Positions 10,925-23,097 of a DNA stretch of 64,000 nt are shown here, piece by piece. The position numbers and the translations under genes were made by a program. The notes beneath the pieces were generated by a model, which was given only the letters and a program-made list of their open reading frames with translations, was not told the DNA's origin and ran no database searches. Each line of letters opens with the position of its first letter. The first letter of the stretch is position 1. This stretch comes from Luidia sarsii (lineage: Eukaryota; Echinodermata; Asteroidea; Paxillosida; Luidiidae): contig OX465111.1 of NCBI GenBank assembly GCA_949987565.1, forward strand, positions 13,028,716 through 13,092,715, written 5' to 3'.

Positions 10925-12761
10925 ATCGTCCAAACTTGTTCGATTTCAGAAATCTTAACACTCGGAGATAGCTTATTTCAAGGGCTTTGTGCATGCCAAG
11001 ATTTAGCTTCGTCAACAAAATATTAACTGAAATAATGACAAGGGAAGGTCACACTGAACATTCAAAGGTTGGTGATCATCCTGCCAGACCTGTTAGGTCA
11101 TCCTCCCAGACCTGTTTTTGTTATTCTCTCAGAGTAGGTTACTTTGCCTAATGATAAAATCGTCCAAACATGTTCGATTTCAAAAATCTTAACACTCGGA
11201 GATAGCTTATTCCAAGGGCTTTGTGCATGCTAAGATTTAGCTTCGTCAACAAAATATTAACTGAAATAATGACAAGGGAAGGTCATACTGAACATTCAAA
11301 GGTTGGTGATCATGCTGCCAGACCTGTTTTTGTTATCCTCCCAGACCTGTTTTTGTTATTCTCTCAGAGTAGGTTACTTTGCCTAATGATAAAATCGTCC
11401 AAACATGTTCGATTTTAGAAATCTTAACACTTGGAGATTGGTTATTCCAAGGACTCTTGGCATGCCAAAATTTACTCTTGTCAACCAAATAATAAATGAG
11501 ATATAACTTACAAAGTGTATTTTTCTGTCCAGGCACACTCCACCGTCTGTTATCTGCGGGTCTACACACACACAAGCCCTCTCGTCAATACAGGGTAGGT
11601 CACTTTGCTTGATGATAAAATCGTCCAAACTTGGTCGATTTCAGAAATCTTAACACTCGGAGATAGCTTATTCCAAGGACTCTTAGCATGCCAAAATTTA
11701 CTCTTGTCAACCAAATATTAAATGAGATATAACTTACAAAGTGTATTTTTCTGTCCAGGCACACTCCACCGTCTGTTATCTGCGGGTCTACACACACACA
11801 AGCCCTCTCGTCAATACAGGGTAGGTCACTTTGCTTGATGAAAAAATCGTCCAAACTTGTTCGATTTCAAAAATATTAACACTCGGAGATAGCTTATTCC
11901 AAGGACTCTTAGCATGCCAAAATTTACTCTTGTCAACCAAATATTAAATGAGATAGAACTTACAAAGTGTATTTGTTTCTGTCCAGGCAAACTCCACCGT
12001 CTGTTATCTGCGGGTCTACACACACACAAGCCCTCTCGTCAATACAGGGTAGGTCACTTTGCTTGATGATAAAATCGTCCAAACTTGTTCGATTTCAAAA
12101 ATCTTAACACTCGGAGATAGCTTATTCCAAGGGCTTTGTGCATGCCAAGATTTAGCTTCGTCAACAAAATATTAACTGAAATAATGACAAGGGAAGGTCA
12201 CACTGAACATTCTAAGGTTGGTGATCATCCTGCCAGACCTGTTAGGTCATCCTCCCTGACCTGTTTTTGTTATTCTCTCAGAGTAGGTTACTTTGCCTAA
12301 TGATAAAATCGTCCAAACATGTTCGATGTTAGAAATCTTAAAACTTGGAGATTGGTTATTCCAAGGGCTCTTGGCATGCCAAAATTTACTCTTGTCAACC
12401 AAATATTAAATGAGATATAACTTACAAAGTGTATTTTTCTGTCCAGGCACACTCCACCGTCTGTTATCTGCGGGTCTACACACACACAAGCCCTCTCGTC
12501 AATACAGGGTAGGTCACTTTGCTTGATGATAAAATCGTCCAAACATGTTCGATGTTAGAAATCTTAAAACTTGGAGATTGGTTATTCCAAGGGCTCTTGG
12601 CATGCCAAAAATTACTCTTGTCAACCAAATATTACATGAGATAGAACTTACAAAGTGTATTTGTTTCTGTCCAGGCAAACTCCACCGTCTGTTATCTGCG
12701 GGTCTACACACACACAAGCCCTCTCGTCAATACAGGGTAGGTCACTTTGCTTGATGATAAA
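10925..12761 (+). repeat. 8-monomer HOR block, 1837 bp, first copy
   Basis: Order B, B(235), A, A, A, B, A, A (234+235+226+226+228+234+226+228 = 1837). It corresponds to 14600-16436 and 16437-18273. Shared markers include cttatttcaagg in the first core, cttggtcgatt after the B-B pair, and ccctgacc in the later B. From here to about 13.74 kb the sequence also matches a segment 5512 bp downstream. Confidence 0.82.
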
Positions 12762-14599
12762 ATCGTCCAAACTTGTTCGATTTCAGAAATCTTAACACTC
12801 GGAGATAGCTTATTCCAAGGACTCTTAGCATGCCAAAATTTACTCTTGTCAACCAAATATTAAATGAGATATAACTTACAAAGTGTATTTTTCTGTCCAG
12901 GCACACTCCACCGTCTGTTATCTGCGGGTCTACACACACACAAGCCCTCTCGTCAATACAGGGTAGGTCACTTTGCTTGATGAAAAAATCGTCCAAACTT
13001 GTTCGATTTCAAAAATATTAACACTCGGAGATAGCTTATTCCAAGGACTCTTAGCATGCCAAAATTTACTCTTGTCAACCAAATATTAAATGAGATAGAA
13101 CTTACAAAGTGTATTTGTTTCTGTCCAGGCAAACTCCACCGTCTGTTATCTGCGGGTCTACACACACACAAGCCCTCTCGTCAATACAGGGTAGGTCACT
13201 TTGCTTGATGATAAAATCGTCCAAACTTGTTCGATTTCAAAAATCTTAACACTCGGAGAAAGCTTATTCCAAGGGCTTTGTGCATGCCAAGATTTAGCTT
13301 CGTCAACAAAATATTAAATTAAATAATGACAAGGGAAGGTCACACTGAACATTCAAAGGTTGGTGATCATCCTGCCAGACCTGTTAGGTCATCCTCCCGG
13401 ACCTGTTTTTGTTATTCTGTCAGAGTAGGTTACTTTGCCTGATGATAAAATCGTCCAAACATGTTCGATTTTAGAAATCTTAACACTTGGAGATTGGTTA
13501 TTCCAAGGGCTCTTGGCATGCCAAAAATTACTCTTGTCAACCAAATATTAAATGAGATAGAACTTACAAAGTGTATTTGTTTCTGTCCAGGCAAACTCCA
13601 CCGTCTGTTATCTGCGGGTCTACACACACACAGGCCCTCTCGTCAATACAGGGTAGGTCACTTTGCTTGATGATAAAATCGTCCAAACTTGTTCGATTTC
13701 AAAAATCTTAACACTCGGAGATAGCTTATTCCAAGGGCTTTGTGCATGCTAAGATTTAGCTTCGTCAACAAAATATTAACTGAAATAATGACAAGGGAAG
13801 GTCATACTGAACATTCAAAGGTTGGTGATCATGCTGCCAGACCTGTTAGGTCATCCTCCCAGACCTGTTTTTGTTATTCTCTCAGAGTAGGTTACTTTGC
13901 CTAATGATAAAATCGTCCAAACATGTTCGATTTTAGAAATCTTAACACTTGGAGATTGGTTATTCCAAGGACTCTTGGCATGCCAAAATTTACTCTTGTC
14001 AACCAAATAATAAATGAGATATAACTTACAAAGTGTATTTTTCTGTCCAGTCACACTCAACCGTCTGTTATCTGCGGGGCTACACACACACACAAGCCCT
14101 CTCGTCAATACAGGGCAGGTCACTTTGCTTGATGATAAAATCGTCCAAACATGTTCGATTTCAACAATCTTAACACTCGGAGATAGCTTATTCCAAGGGC
14201 TTTGTGCATGCTAAGATTTAGCTTCGTCAACAAAATATTAACTGAAATAATGACAAGGGAAGGTCATACTGAACATTCAAAGGTTGGTGATCATGCTGCC
14301 AGACCTGTTAGGTCATCCTCCCAGACCTGTTTTTGTTATTCTCTCAGAGTAGGTTACTTTGCCTAATGATAAAATCGTCCAAACATGTTCGATTTTAGAA
14401 ATGTTAACACTTGGAGATTGGTTATTCCAAGGACTCTTAGCATGCCCAAATTTACTCTTGTCAACCAAATATTAAATGAGATAGAACTTACAAAGTGTAT
14501 TTTTCTGTCCAGGCACACTCCACCGTCTGTTATCTGCGGGTCTACACACACACAAGCCCTCTTGTCAATACAGGGTAGGTCACTTTGCTTGATGATAAA
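12762..14599 (+). repeat. Intervening 8 monomers between HOR-8 copies
   Basis: Order A, A, B, A, B, A', B, A. The first part, to about 13.74 kb, matches 18.27-19.25 kb at a 5512-bp shift. It includes the gagaaagctt variant (near 13258 and 18770) and the caggccctc variant. The second part instead matches the A'/B region at 9.5-10.7 kb. The block looks like a join between two HOR lineages. Confidence 0.75.
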
Positions 14600-17500
14600 A
14601 TCGTCCAAACTTGTTCGATTTCAAAAATCTTAACACTCGGAGATAGCTTATTTCAAGGGCTTTGTGCATGCCAAGATTTAGCTTCGTCAACAAAATATTA
14701 ACTGAAATAATGACAAGGGAAGGTCACACTGAACATTCAAAGGTTGGTGATCATCCTGCCAGACCTGTTAGGTCATCCTCCCAGACCTGTTTTTGTTATT
14801 CTCTCAGAGTAGGTTACTTTGCCTAATGATAAAATCGTCCAAACATGTTCGATTTCAAAAATCTTAACACTCGGAGATAGCTTATTCCAAGGGCTTTGTG
14901 CATGCTAAGATTTAGCTTCGTCAACAAAATATTAACTGAAATAATGACAAGGGAAGGTCATACTGAACATTCAAAGGTTGGTGATCATGCTGCCAGACCT
15001 GTTTTTGTTATCCTCCCAGACCTGTTTTTGTTATTCTCTCAGAGTAGGTTACTTTGCCTAATGATAAAATCGTCCAAACATGTTCGATTTTAGAAATCTT
15101 AACACTTGGAGATTGGTTATTCCAAGGACTCTTGGCATGCCAAAATTTACTCTTGTCAACCAAATAATAAATGAGATATAACTTACAAAGTGTATTTTTC
15201 TGTCCAGGCACACTCCACCGTCTGTTATCTGCGGGTCTACACACACACAAGCCCTCTCGTCAATACAGGGTAGGTCACTTTGCTTGATGATAAAATCGTC
15301 CAAACTTGGTCGATTTCAGAAATCTTAACACTCGGAGATAGCTTATTCCAAGGACTCTTAGCATGCCAAAATTTACTCTTGTCAACCAAATATTAAATGA
15401 GATATAACTTACAAAGTGTATTTTTCTGTCCAGGCACACTCCACCGTCTGTTATCTGCGGGTCTACACACACACAAGCCCTCTCGTCAATACAGGGTAGG
15501 TCACTTTGCTTGATGAAAAAATCGTCCAAACTTGTTCGATTTCAAAAATATTAACACTCGGAGATAGCTTATTCCAAGGACTCTTAGCATGCCAAAATTT
15601 ACTCTTGTCAACCAAATATTAAATGAGATAGAACTTACAAAGTGTATTTGTTTCTGTCCAGGCAAACTCCACCGTCTGTTATCTGCGGGTCTACACACAC
15701 ACAAGCCCTCTCGTCAATACAGGGTAGGTCACTTTGCTTGATGATAAAATCGTCCAAACTTGTTCGATTTCAAAAATCTTAACACTCGGAGATAGCTTAT
15801 TCCAAGGGCTTTGTGCATGCCAAGATTTAGCTTCGTCAACAAAATATTAACTGAAATAATGACAAGGGAAGGTCACACTGAACATTCTAAGGTTGGTGAT
15901 CATCCTGCCAGACCTGTTAGGTCATCCTCCCTGACCTGTTTTTGTTATTCTCTCAGAGTAGGTTACTTTGCCTAATGATAAAATCGTCCAAACATGTTCG
16001 ATGTTAGAAATCTTAAAACTTGGAGATTGGTTATTCCAAGGGCTCTTGGCATGCCAAAATTTACTCTTGTCAACCAAATATTAAATGAGATATAACTTAC
16101 AAAGTGTATTTTTCTGTCCAGGCACACTCCACCGTCTGTTATCTGCGGGTCTACACACACACAAGCCCTCTCGTCAATACAGGGTAGGTCACTTTGCTTG
16201 ATGATAAAATCGTCCAAACATGTTCGATGTTAGAAATCTTAAAACTTGGAGATTGGTTATTCCAAGGGCTCTTGGCATGCCAAAAATTACTCTTGTCAAC
16301 CAAATATTACATGAGATAGAACTTACAAAGTGTATTTGTTTCTGTCCAGGGAAACTCCACCGTCTGTTATCTGCGGGTCTACACACACACAAGCCCTCTC
16401 GTCAATACAGGGTAGGTCACTTTGCTTGATGATAAAATCGTCCAAACTTGTTCGATTTCAGAAATCTTAACACTCGGAGATAGCTTATTTCAAGGGCTTT
16501 GTGCATGCCAAGATTTAGCTTCGTCAACAAAATATTAACTGAAATAATGACAAGGGAAGGTCACACTGAACATTCAAAGGTTGGTGATCATCCTGCCAGA
16601 CCTGTTAGGTCATCCTCCCAGACCTGTTTTTGTTATTCTCTCAGAGTAGGTTACTTTGCCTAATGATAAAATCGTCCAAACATGTTCGATTTCAAAAATC
16701 TTAACACTCGGAGATAGCTTATTCCAAGGGCTTTGTGCATGCTAAGATTTAGCTTCGTCAACAAAATATTAACTGAAATAATGACAAGGGAAGGTCATAC
16801 TGAACATTCAAAGGTTGGTGATCATGCTGCCAGACCTGTTTTTGTTATCCTCCCAGACCTGTTTTTGTTATTCTCTCAGAGTAGGTTACTTTGCCTAATG
16901 ATAAAATCGTCCAAACATGTTCGATTTTAGAAATCTTAACACTTGGAGATTGGTTATTCCAAGGACTCTTGGCATGCCAAAATTTACTCTTGTCAACCAA
17001 ATAATAAATGAGATATAACTTACAAAGTGTATTTTTCTGTCCAGGCACACTCCACCGTCTGTTATCTGCGGGTCTACACACACACAAGCCCTCTCGTCAA
17101 TACAGGGTAGGTCACTTTGCTTGATGATAAAATCGTCCAAACTTGGTCGATTTCAGAAATCTTAACACTCGGAGATAGCTTATTCCAAGGACTCTTAGCA
17201 TGCCAAAATTTACTCTTGTCAACCAAATATTAAATGAGATATAACTTACAAAGTGTATTTTTCTGTCCAGGCACACTCCACCGTCTGTTATCTGCGGGTC
17301 TACACACACACAAGCCCTCTCGTCAATACAGGGTAGGTCACTTTGCTTGATGAAAAAATCGTCCAAACTTGTTCGATTTCAAAAATATTAACACTCGGAG
17401 ATAGCTTATTCCAAGGACTCTTAGCATGCCAAAATTTACTCTTGTCAACCAAATATTAAATGAGATAGAACTTACAAAGTGTATTTGTTTCTGTCCAGGC

Positions 17501-18273
17501 AAACTCCACCGTCTGTTATCTGCGGGTCTACACACACACAAGCCCTCTCGTCAATACAGGGTAGGTCACTTTGCTTGATGATAAAATCGTCCAAACTTGT
17601 TCGATTTCAAAAATCTTAACACTCGGAGATAGCTTATTCCAAGGGCTTTGTGCATGCCAAGATTTAGCTTCGTCAACAAAATATTAACTGAAATAATGAC
17701 AAGGGAAGGTCACACTGAACATTCTAAGGTTGGTGATCATCCTGCCAGACCTGTTAGGTCATCCTCCCTGACCTGTTTTTGTTATTCTCTCAGAGTAGGT
17801 TACTTTGCCTAATGATAAAATCGTCCAAACATGTTCGATGTTAGAAATCTTAAAACTTGGAGATTGGTTATTCCAAGGGCTCTTGGCATGCCAAAATTTA
17901 CTCTTGTCAACCAAATATTAAATGAGATATAACTTACAAAGTGTATTTTTCTGTCCAGGCACACTCCACCGTCTGTTATCTGCGGGTCTACACACACACA
18001 AGCCCTCTCGTCAATACAGGGTAGGTCACTTTGCTTGATGATAAAATCGTCCAAACATGTTCGATGTTAGAAATCTTAAAACTTGGAGATTGGTTATTCC
18101 AAGGGCTCTTGGCATGCCAAAAATTACTCTTGTCAACCAAATATTACATGAGATAGAACTTACAAAGTGTATTTGTTTCTGTCCAGGCAAACTCCACCGT
18201 CTGTTATCTGCGGGTCTACACACACACAAGCCCTCTCGTCAATACAGGGTAGGTCACTTTGCTTGATGATAAA
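14600..18273 (+). repeat. 8-monomer HOR, 1837 bp, two tandem copies
   Basis: Anchors 14600, 14834, 15069, 15295, 15521, 15749, 15983 and 16209 repeat exactly 1837 bp later as 16437, 16671, 16906, 17132, 17358, 17586, 17820 and 18046. Visible single-base differences are few, such as ccagggaaac near 16349 against ccaggcaaac near 18186. Together with 10925-12761 this HOR is present three times. Confidence 0.85.
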
Positions 18274-21200
18274 ATCGTCCAAACTTGTTCGATTTCAGAA
18301 ATCTTAACACTCGGAGATAGCTTATTCCAAGGACTCTTAGCATGCCAAAATTTACTCTTGTCAACCAAATATTAAATGAGATATAACTTACAAAGTGTAT
18401 TTTTCTGTCCAGGCACACTCCACCGTCTGTTATCTGCGGGTCTACACACACACAAGCCCTCTCGTCAATACAGGGTAGGTCACTTTGCTTGATGAAAAAA
18501 TCGTCCAAACTTGTTCGATTTCAAAAATATTAACACTCGGAGATAGCTTATTCCAAGGACTCTTAGCATGCCAAAATTTACTCTTGTCAACCAAATATTA
18601 AATGAGATAGAACTTACAAAGTGTATTTGTTTCTGTCCAGGCAAACTCCACCGTCTGTTATCTGCGGGTCTACACACACACAAGCCCTCTCGTCAATACA
18701 GGGTAGGTCACTTTGCTTGATGATAAAATCGTCCAAACTTGTTCGATTTCAAAAATCTTAACACTCGGAGAAAGCTTATTCCAAGGGCTTTGTGCATGCC
18801 AAGATTTAGCTTCGTCAACAAAATATTAAATTAAATAATGACAAGGGAAGGTCACACTGAACATTCAAAGGTTGGTGATCATCCTGCCAGACCTGTTAGG
18901 TCATCCTCCCGGACCTGTTTTTGTTATTCTGTCAGAGTAGGTTACTTTGCCTGATGATAAAATCGTCCAAACATGTTCGATTTTAGAAATCTTAACACTT
19001 GGAGATTGGTTATTCCAAGGGCTCTTGGCATGCCAAAAATTACTCTTGTCAACCAAATATTAAATGAGATAGAACTTACAAAGTGTATTTGTTTCTGTCC
19101 AGGCAAACTCCACCGTCTGTTATCTGCGGGTCTACACACACACAGGCCCTCTCGTCAATACAGGGTAGGTCACTTTGCTTGATGATAAAATCGTCCAAAC
19201 TTGTTCGATTTCAAAAATCTTAACACTCGGAGATAGCTTATTCCAAGGGCTTTGTGCATGCCAAGATTTAGCTTCGTCAACAAAATATTAAATTAAATAA
19301 TGACAAGGGAAGGTCACACTGAACATTCAAAGGTTGGTGATCATCCTGCCAGACCTGTTAGGTCATCCTCCCGGACCTGTTTTTGTTATTCTGTCAGAGT
19401 AGGTTACTTTGCCTGATGATAAAATCGTCCAAACATGTTCGATTTTAAAAATCTTAACACTTGGAGATTGTTTATTTCAAGGGCTCTTGGCATGCCAAAA
19501 TTTACTCTTGTCAACCAAATAATAAATGAGATATAACTTACAAAGTGTATTTTTCTGTCCAGTCACACTCAACCGTCTGTTATCTGCGGGTCTACACACA
19601 CACAAGCCCTCTTGTCAATACAGGGTAGGTCACTTTGCTTGATGATAAAATCGTCCAAACTTGTTCGATTTCAAAAATCTTAACACTCGGAGATAGCTTA
19701 TTCCAAGGGCTTTGTGCATGCCAAGATTTAGCTTCGTCAACAAAATATTAACTGAAATAATGACAAGGGAAGGTCACACTGAACATTCTAAGGTTGGTGA
19801 TCATCCTGCCAGACCTGTTAGGTCATCCTCCCTGACCTGTTTTTGTTATTCTCTCAGAGTAGGTTACTTTGCCTAATGATAAAATCGTCCAAACATGTTC
19901 GATGTTAGAAATCTTAAAACTTGGAGATTGGTTATTCCAAGGGCTCTTGGCATGCCAAAATTTACTCTTGTCAACCAAATATTAAATGAGATATAACTTA
20001 CAAAGTGTATTTTTCTGTCCAGGCACACTCCACCGTCTGTTATCTGCGGGTCTACACACACACAAGCCCTCTCGTCAATACAGGGTAGGTCACTTTGCTT
20101 GATGATAAAATCGTCCAAACATGTTCGATGTTAGAAATCTTAAAACTTGGAGATTGGTTATTCCAAGGGCTCTTGGCATGCCAAAAATTACTCTTGTCAA
20201 CCAAATATTACATGAGATAGAACTTACAAAGTGTATTTGTTTCTGTCCAGGCAAACTCCACCGTCTGTTATCTGCGGGTCTACACACACACAAGCCCTCT
20301 CGTCAATACAGGGTAGGTCACTTTGCTTGATGATAAAATCGTCCAAACTTGTTCGATTTCAGAAATCTTAACACTCGGAGATAGCTTATTCCAAGGACTC
20401 TTAGCATGCCAAAATTTACTCTTGTCAACCAAATATTAAATGAGATATAACTTACAAAGTGTATTTTTCTGTCCAGGCACACTCCACCGTCTGTTATCTG
20501 CGGGTCTACACACACACAAGCCCTCTCGTCAATAGAGGGTAGGTCACTTTGCTTGATGAAAAAATCGTCCAAACTTGTTCGATTTCAAAAATATTAACAC
20601 TCGGAGATAGCTTATTCCAAGGACTCTTAGCATGCCAAAATTTACTCTTGTCAACCAAATATTAAATGAGATAGAACTTACAAAGTGTATTTGTTTCTGT
20701 CCAGGCAAACTCCACCGTCTGTTATCTGCGGGTCTACACACACACAAGCCCTCTCGTCAATACAGGGTAGGTCACTTTGCTTGATGATAAAATCGTCCAA
20801 ACTTGTTCGATTTCAAAAATCTTAACACTCGGAGAAAGCTTATTCCAAGGGCTTTGTGCATGCCAAGATTTAGCTTCGTCAACAAAATATTAAATTAAAT
20901 AATGACAAGGGAAGGTCACACTGAACATTCAAAGGTTGGTGATCATCCTGCCAGACCTGTTAGGTCATCCTCCCGGACCTGTTTTTGTTATTCTGTCAGA
21001 GTAGGTTACTTTGCCTGATGATAAAATCGTCCAAACATGTTCGATTTTAGAAATCTTAACACTTGGAGATTGGTTATTCCAAGGGCTCTTGGCATGCCAA
21101 AAATTACTCTTGTCAACCAAATATTAAATGAGATAGAACTTACAAAGTGTATTTGTTTCTGTCCAGGCAAACTCCACCGTCTGTTATCTGCGGGTCTACA

Positions 21201-21947
21201 CACACACAGGCCCTCTCGTCAATACAGGGTAGGTCACTTTGCTTGATGATAAAATCGTCCAAACTTGTTCGATTTCAAAAATCTTAACACTCGGAGATAG
21301 CTTATTCCAAGGGCTTTGTGCATGCCAAGATTTAGCTTCGTCAACAAAATATTAAATTAAATAATGACAAGGGAAGGTCACACTGAACATTCAAAGGTTG
21401 GTGATCATCCTGCCAGACCTGTTAGGTCATCCTCCCGGACCTGTTTTTGTTATTCTGTCAGAGTAGGTTACTTTGCCTGATGATAAAATCGTCCAAACAT
21501 GTTCGATTTTAAAAATCTTAACACTTGGAGATTGTTTATTTCAAGGGCTCTTGGCATGCCAAAATTTACTCTTGTCAACCAAATAATAAATGAGATATAA
21601 CTTACAAAGTGTATTTTTCTGTCCAGTCACACTCAACCGTCTGTTATCTGAGGGTCTACACACACACAAGCCCTCTTGTCAATACAGGGTAGGTCACTTT
21701 GCTTGATGATAAAATCGTCCAAACTTGTTCGATTTCAAAAATCTTAACACTCGGAGATAGCTTATTCCAAGGGCTTTGTGCATGCCAAGATTTAGCTTCG
21801 TCAACAAAATATTAACTGAAATAATGACAAGGGAAGGTCACACTGAACATTCAAAGGTTGGTGATCATCCTGCCAGACCTGTTAGGTCATCCTCCCAGAC
21901 CTGTTTTTGTTATTCTCTCAGAGTAGGTTACTTTGCCTAATGATAAA
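17820..21947 (+). repeat. 9-monomer HOR, 2064 bp, copies 1 and 2
   Basis: Order A, A, A, A, B, A, B, A, B (226+228+226+228+234+228+234+226+234 = 2064). Anchors 18046 to 19884 recur at 20110 to 21948. The last B differs between copies: ttctaagg with ccctgacc in copy 1, ttcaaagg with cccagacc in copy 2. The gagaaagctt marker, which creates a HindIII-type hexamer, sits near 18770 and 20834. Confidence 0.82.
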
Positions 21948-23097
21948 ATCGTCCAAACATGTTCGATTTTAGAAATCTTAACACTTGGAGATTGGTTATT
22001 CCAAGGGCTCTTGGCATGCCAAAAATTACTCTTGTCAACCAAATATTAAATGAGATAGAACTTACAAAGTGTATTTGTATCTGTCCAGGCAAACTCCACC
22101 GTCTGTTATCTGCGGTTCTACACACACACAAGCCCTCTCGTCAATACAGGGTAGGTCACTTTGCTTGATGATAAAATCGTCCAAACTTGTTCGATTTCAG
22201 AAATCTTAACACTCGGAGATAGCTTATTCCAAGGGCTTTGTGCATGCCAAGATTTAGCTTCGTCAACAAAATATTAACTGAAATAATGACAAGGGAAGGT
22301 CACACTGAACATTCTAAGGTTGGTGATCATCCTGCCAGACCTGTTAGGTCATCCTCCCTGACCTGTTTTTGTTATTCTCTCAGAGTAGGTTACTTTGCCT
22401 AATGATAAAATCGTCCAAACATGTTCGATGTTAGAAATCTTAACACTCGGAGATAGCTTATTCCAAGGACTCTTAGCATGCCAAAATTTACTCTTGTCAA
22501 CCAAATATTAAATGAGATATAACTTACAAAGTGTATTTTTCTGTCCAGGCACACTCCACCGTCTGTTATCTGCGGGTCTACACACACACAAGCCCTCTCG
22601 TCAATACAGGGTAGGTCACTTTGCTTGATGAAAAAATCGTCCAAACTTGTTCGATTTCAAAAATATTAACACTCGGAGATAGCTTATTCCAAGGACTCTT
22701 AGCATGCCAAAATTTACTCTTGTCAACCAAATATTAAATGAGATAGAACTTACAAAGTGTATTTGTTTCTGTCCAGGCAAACTCCACCGTCTGTTATCTG
22801 CGGGTCTACACACACACAAGCCCTCTCGTCAATACAGGGTAGGTCACTTTGCTTGATGATAAAATCGTCCAAACTTGTTCGATTTCAAAAATCTTAACAC
22901 TCGGAGATAGCTTATTCCAAGGGCTTTGTGCATGCCAAGATTTAGCTTCGTCAACAAAATATTAACTGAAATAATGACAAGGGAAGGTCACACTGAACAT
23001 TCTAAGGTTGGTGATCATCCTGCCAGACCTGTTAGGTCATCCTCCCTGACCTGTTTTTGTTATTCTCTCAGAGTAGGTTACTTTGCCTAATGATAAA

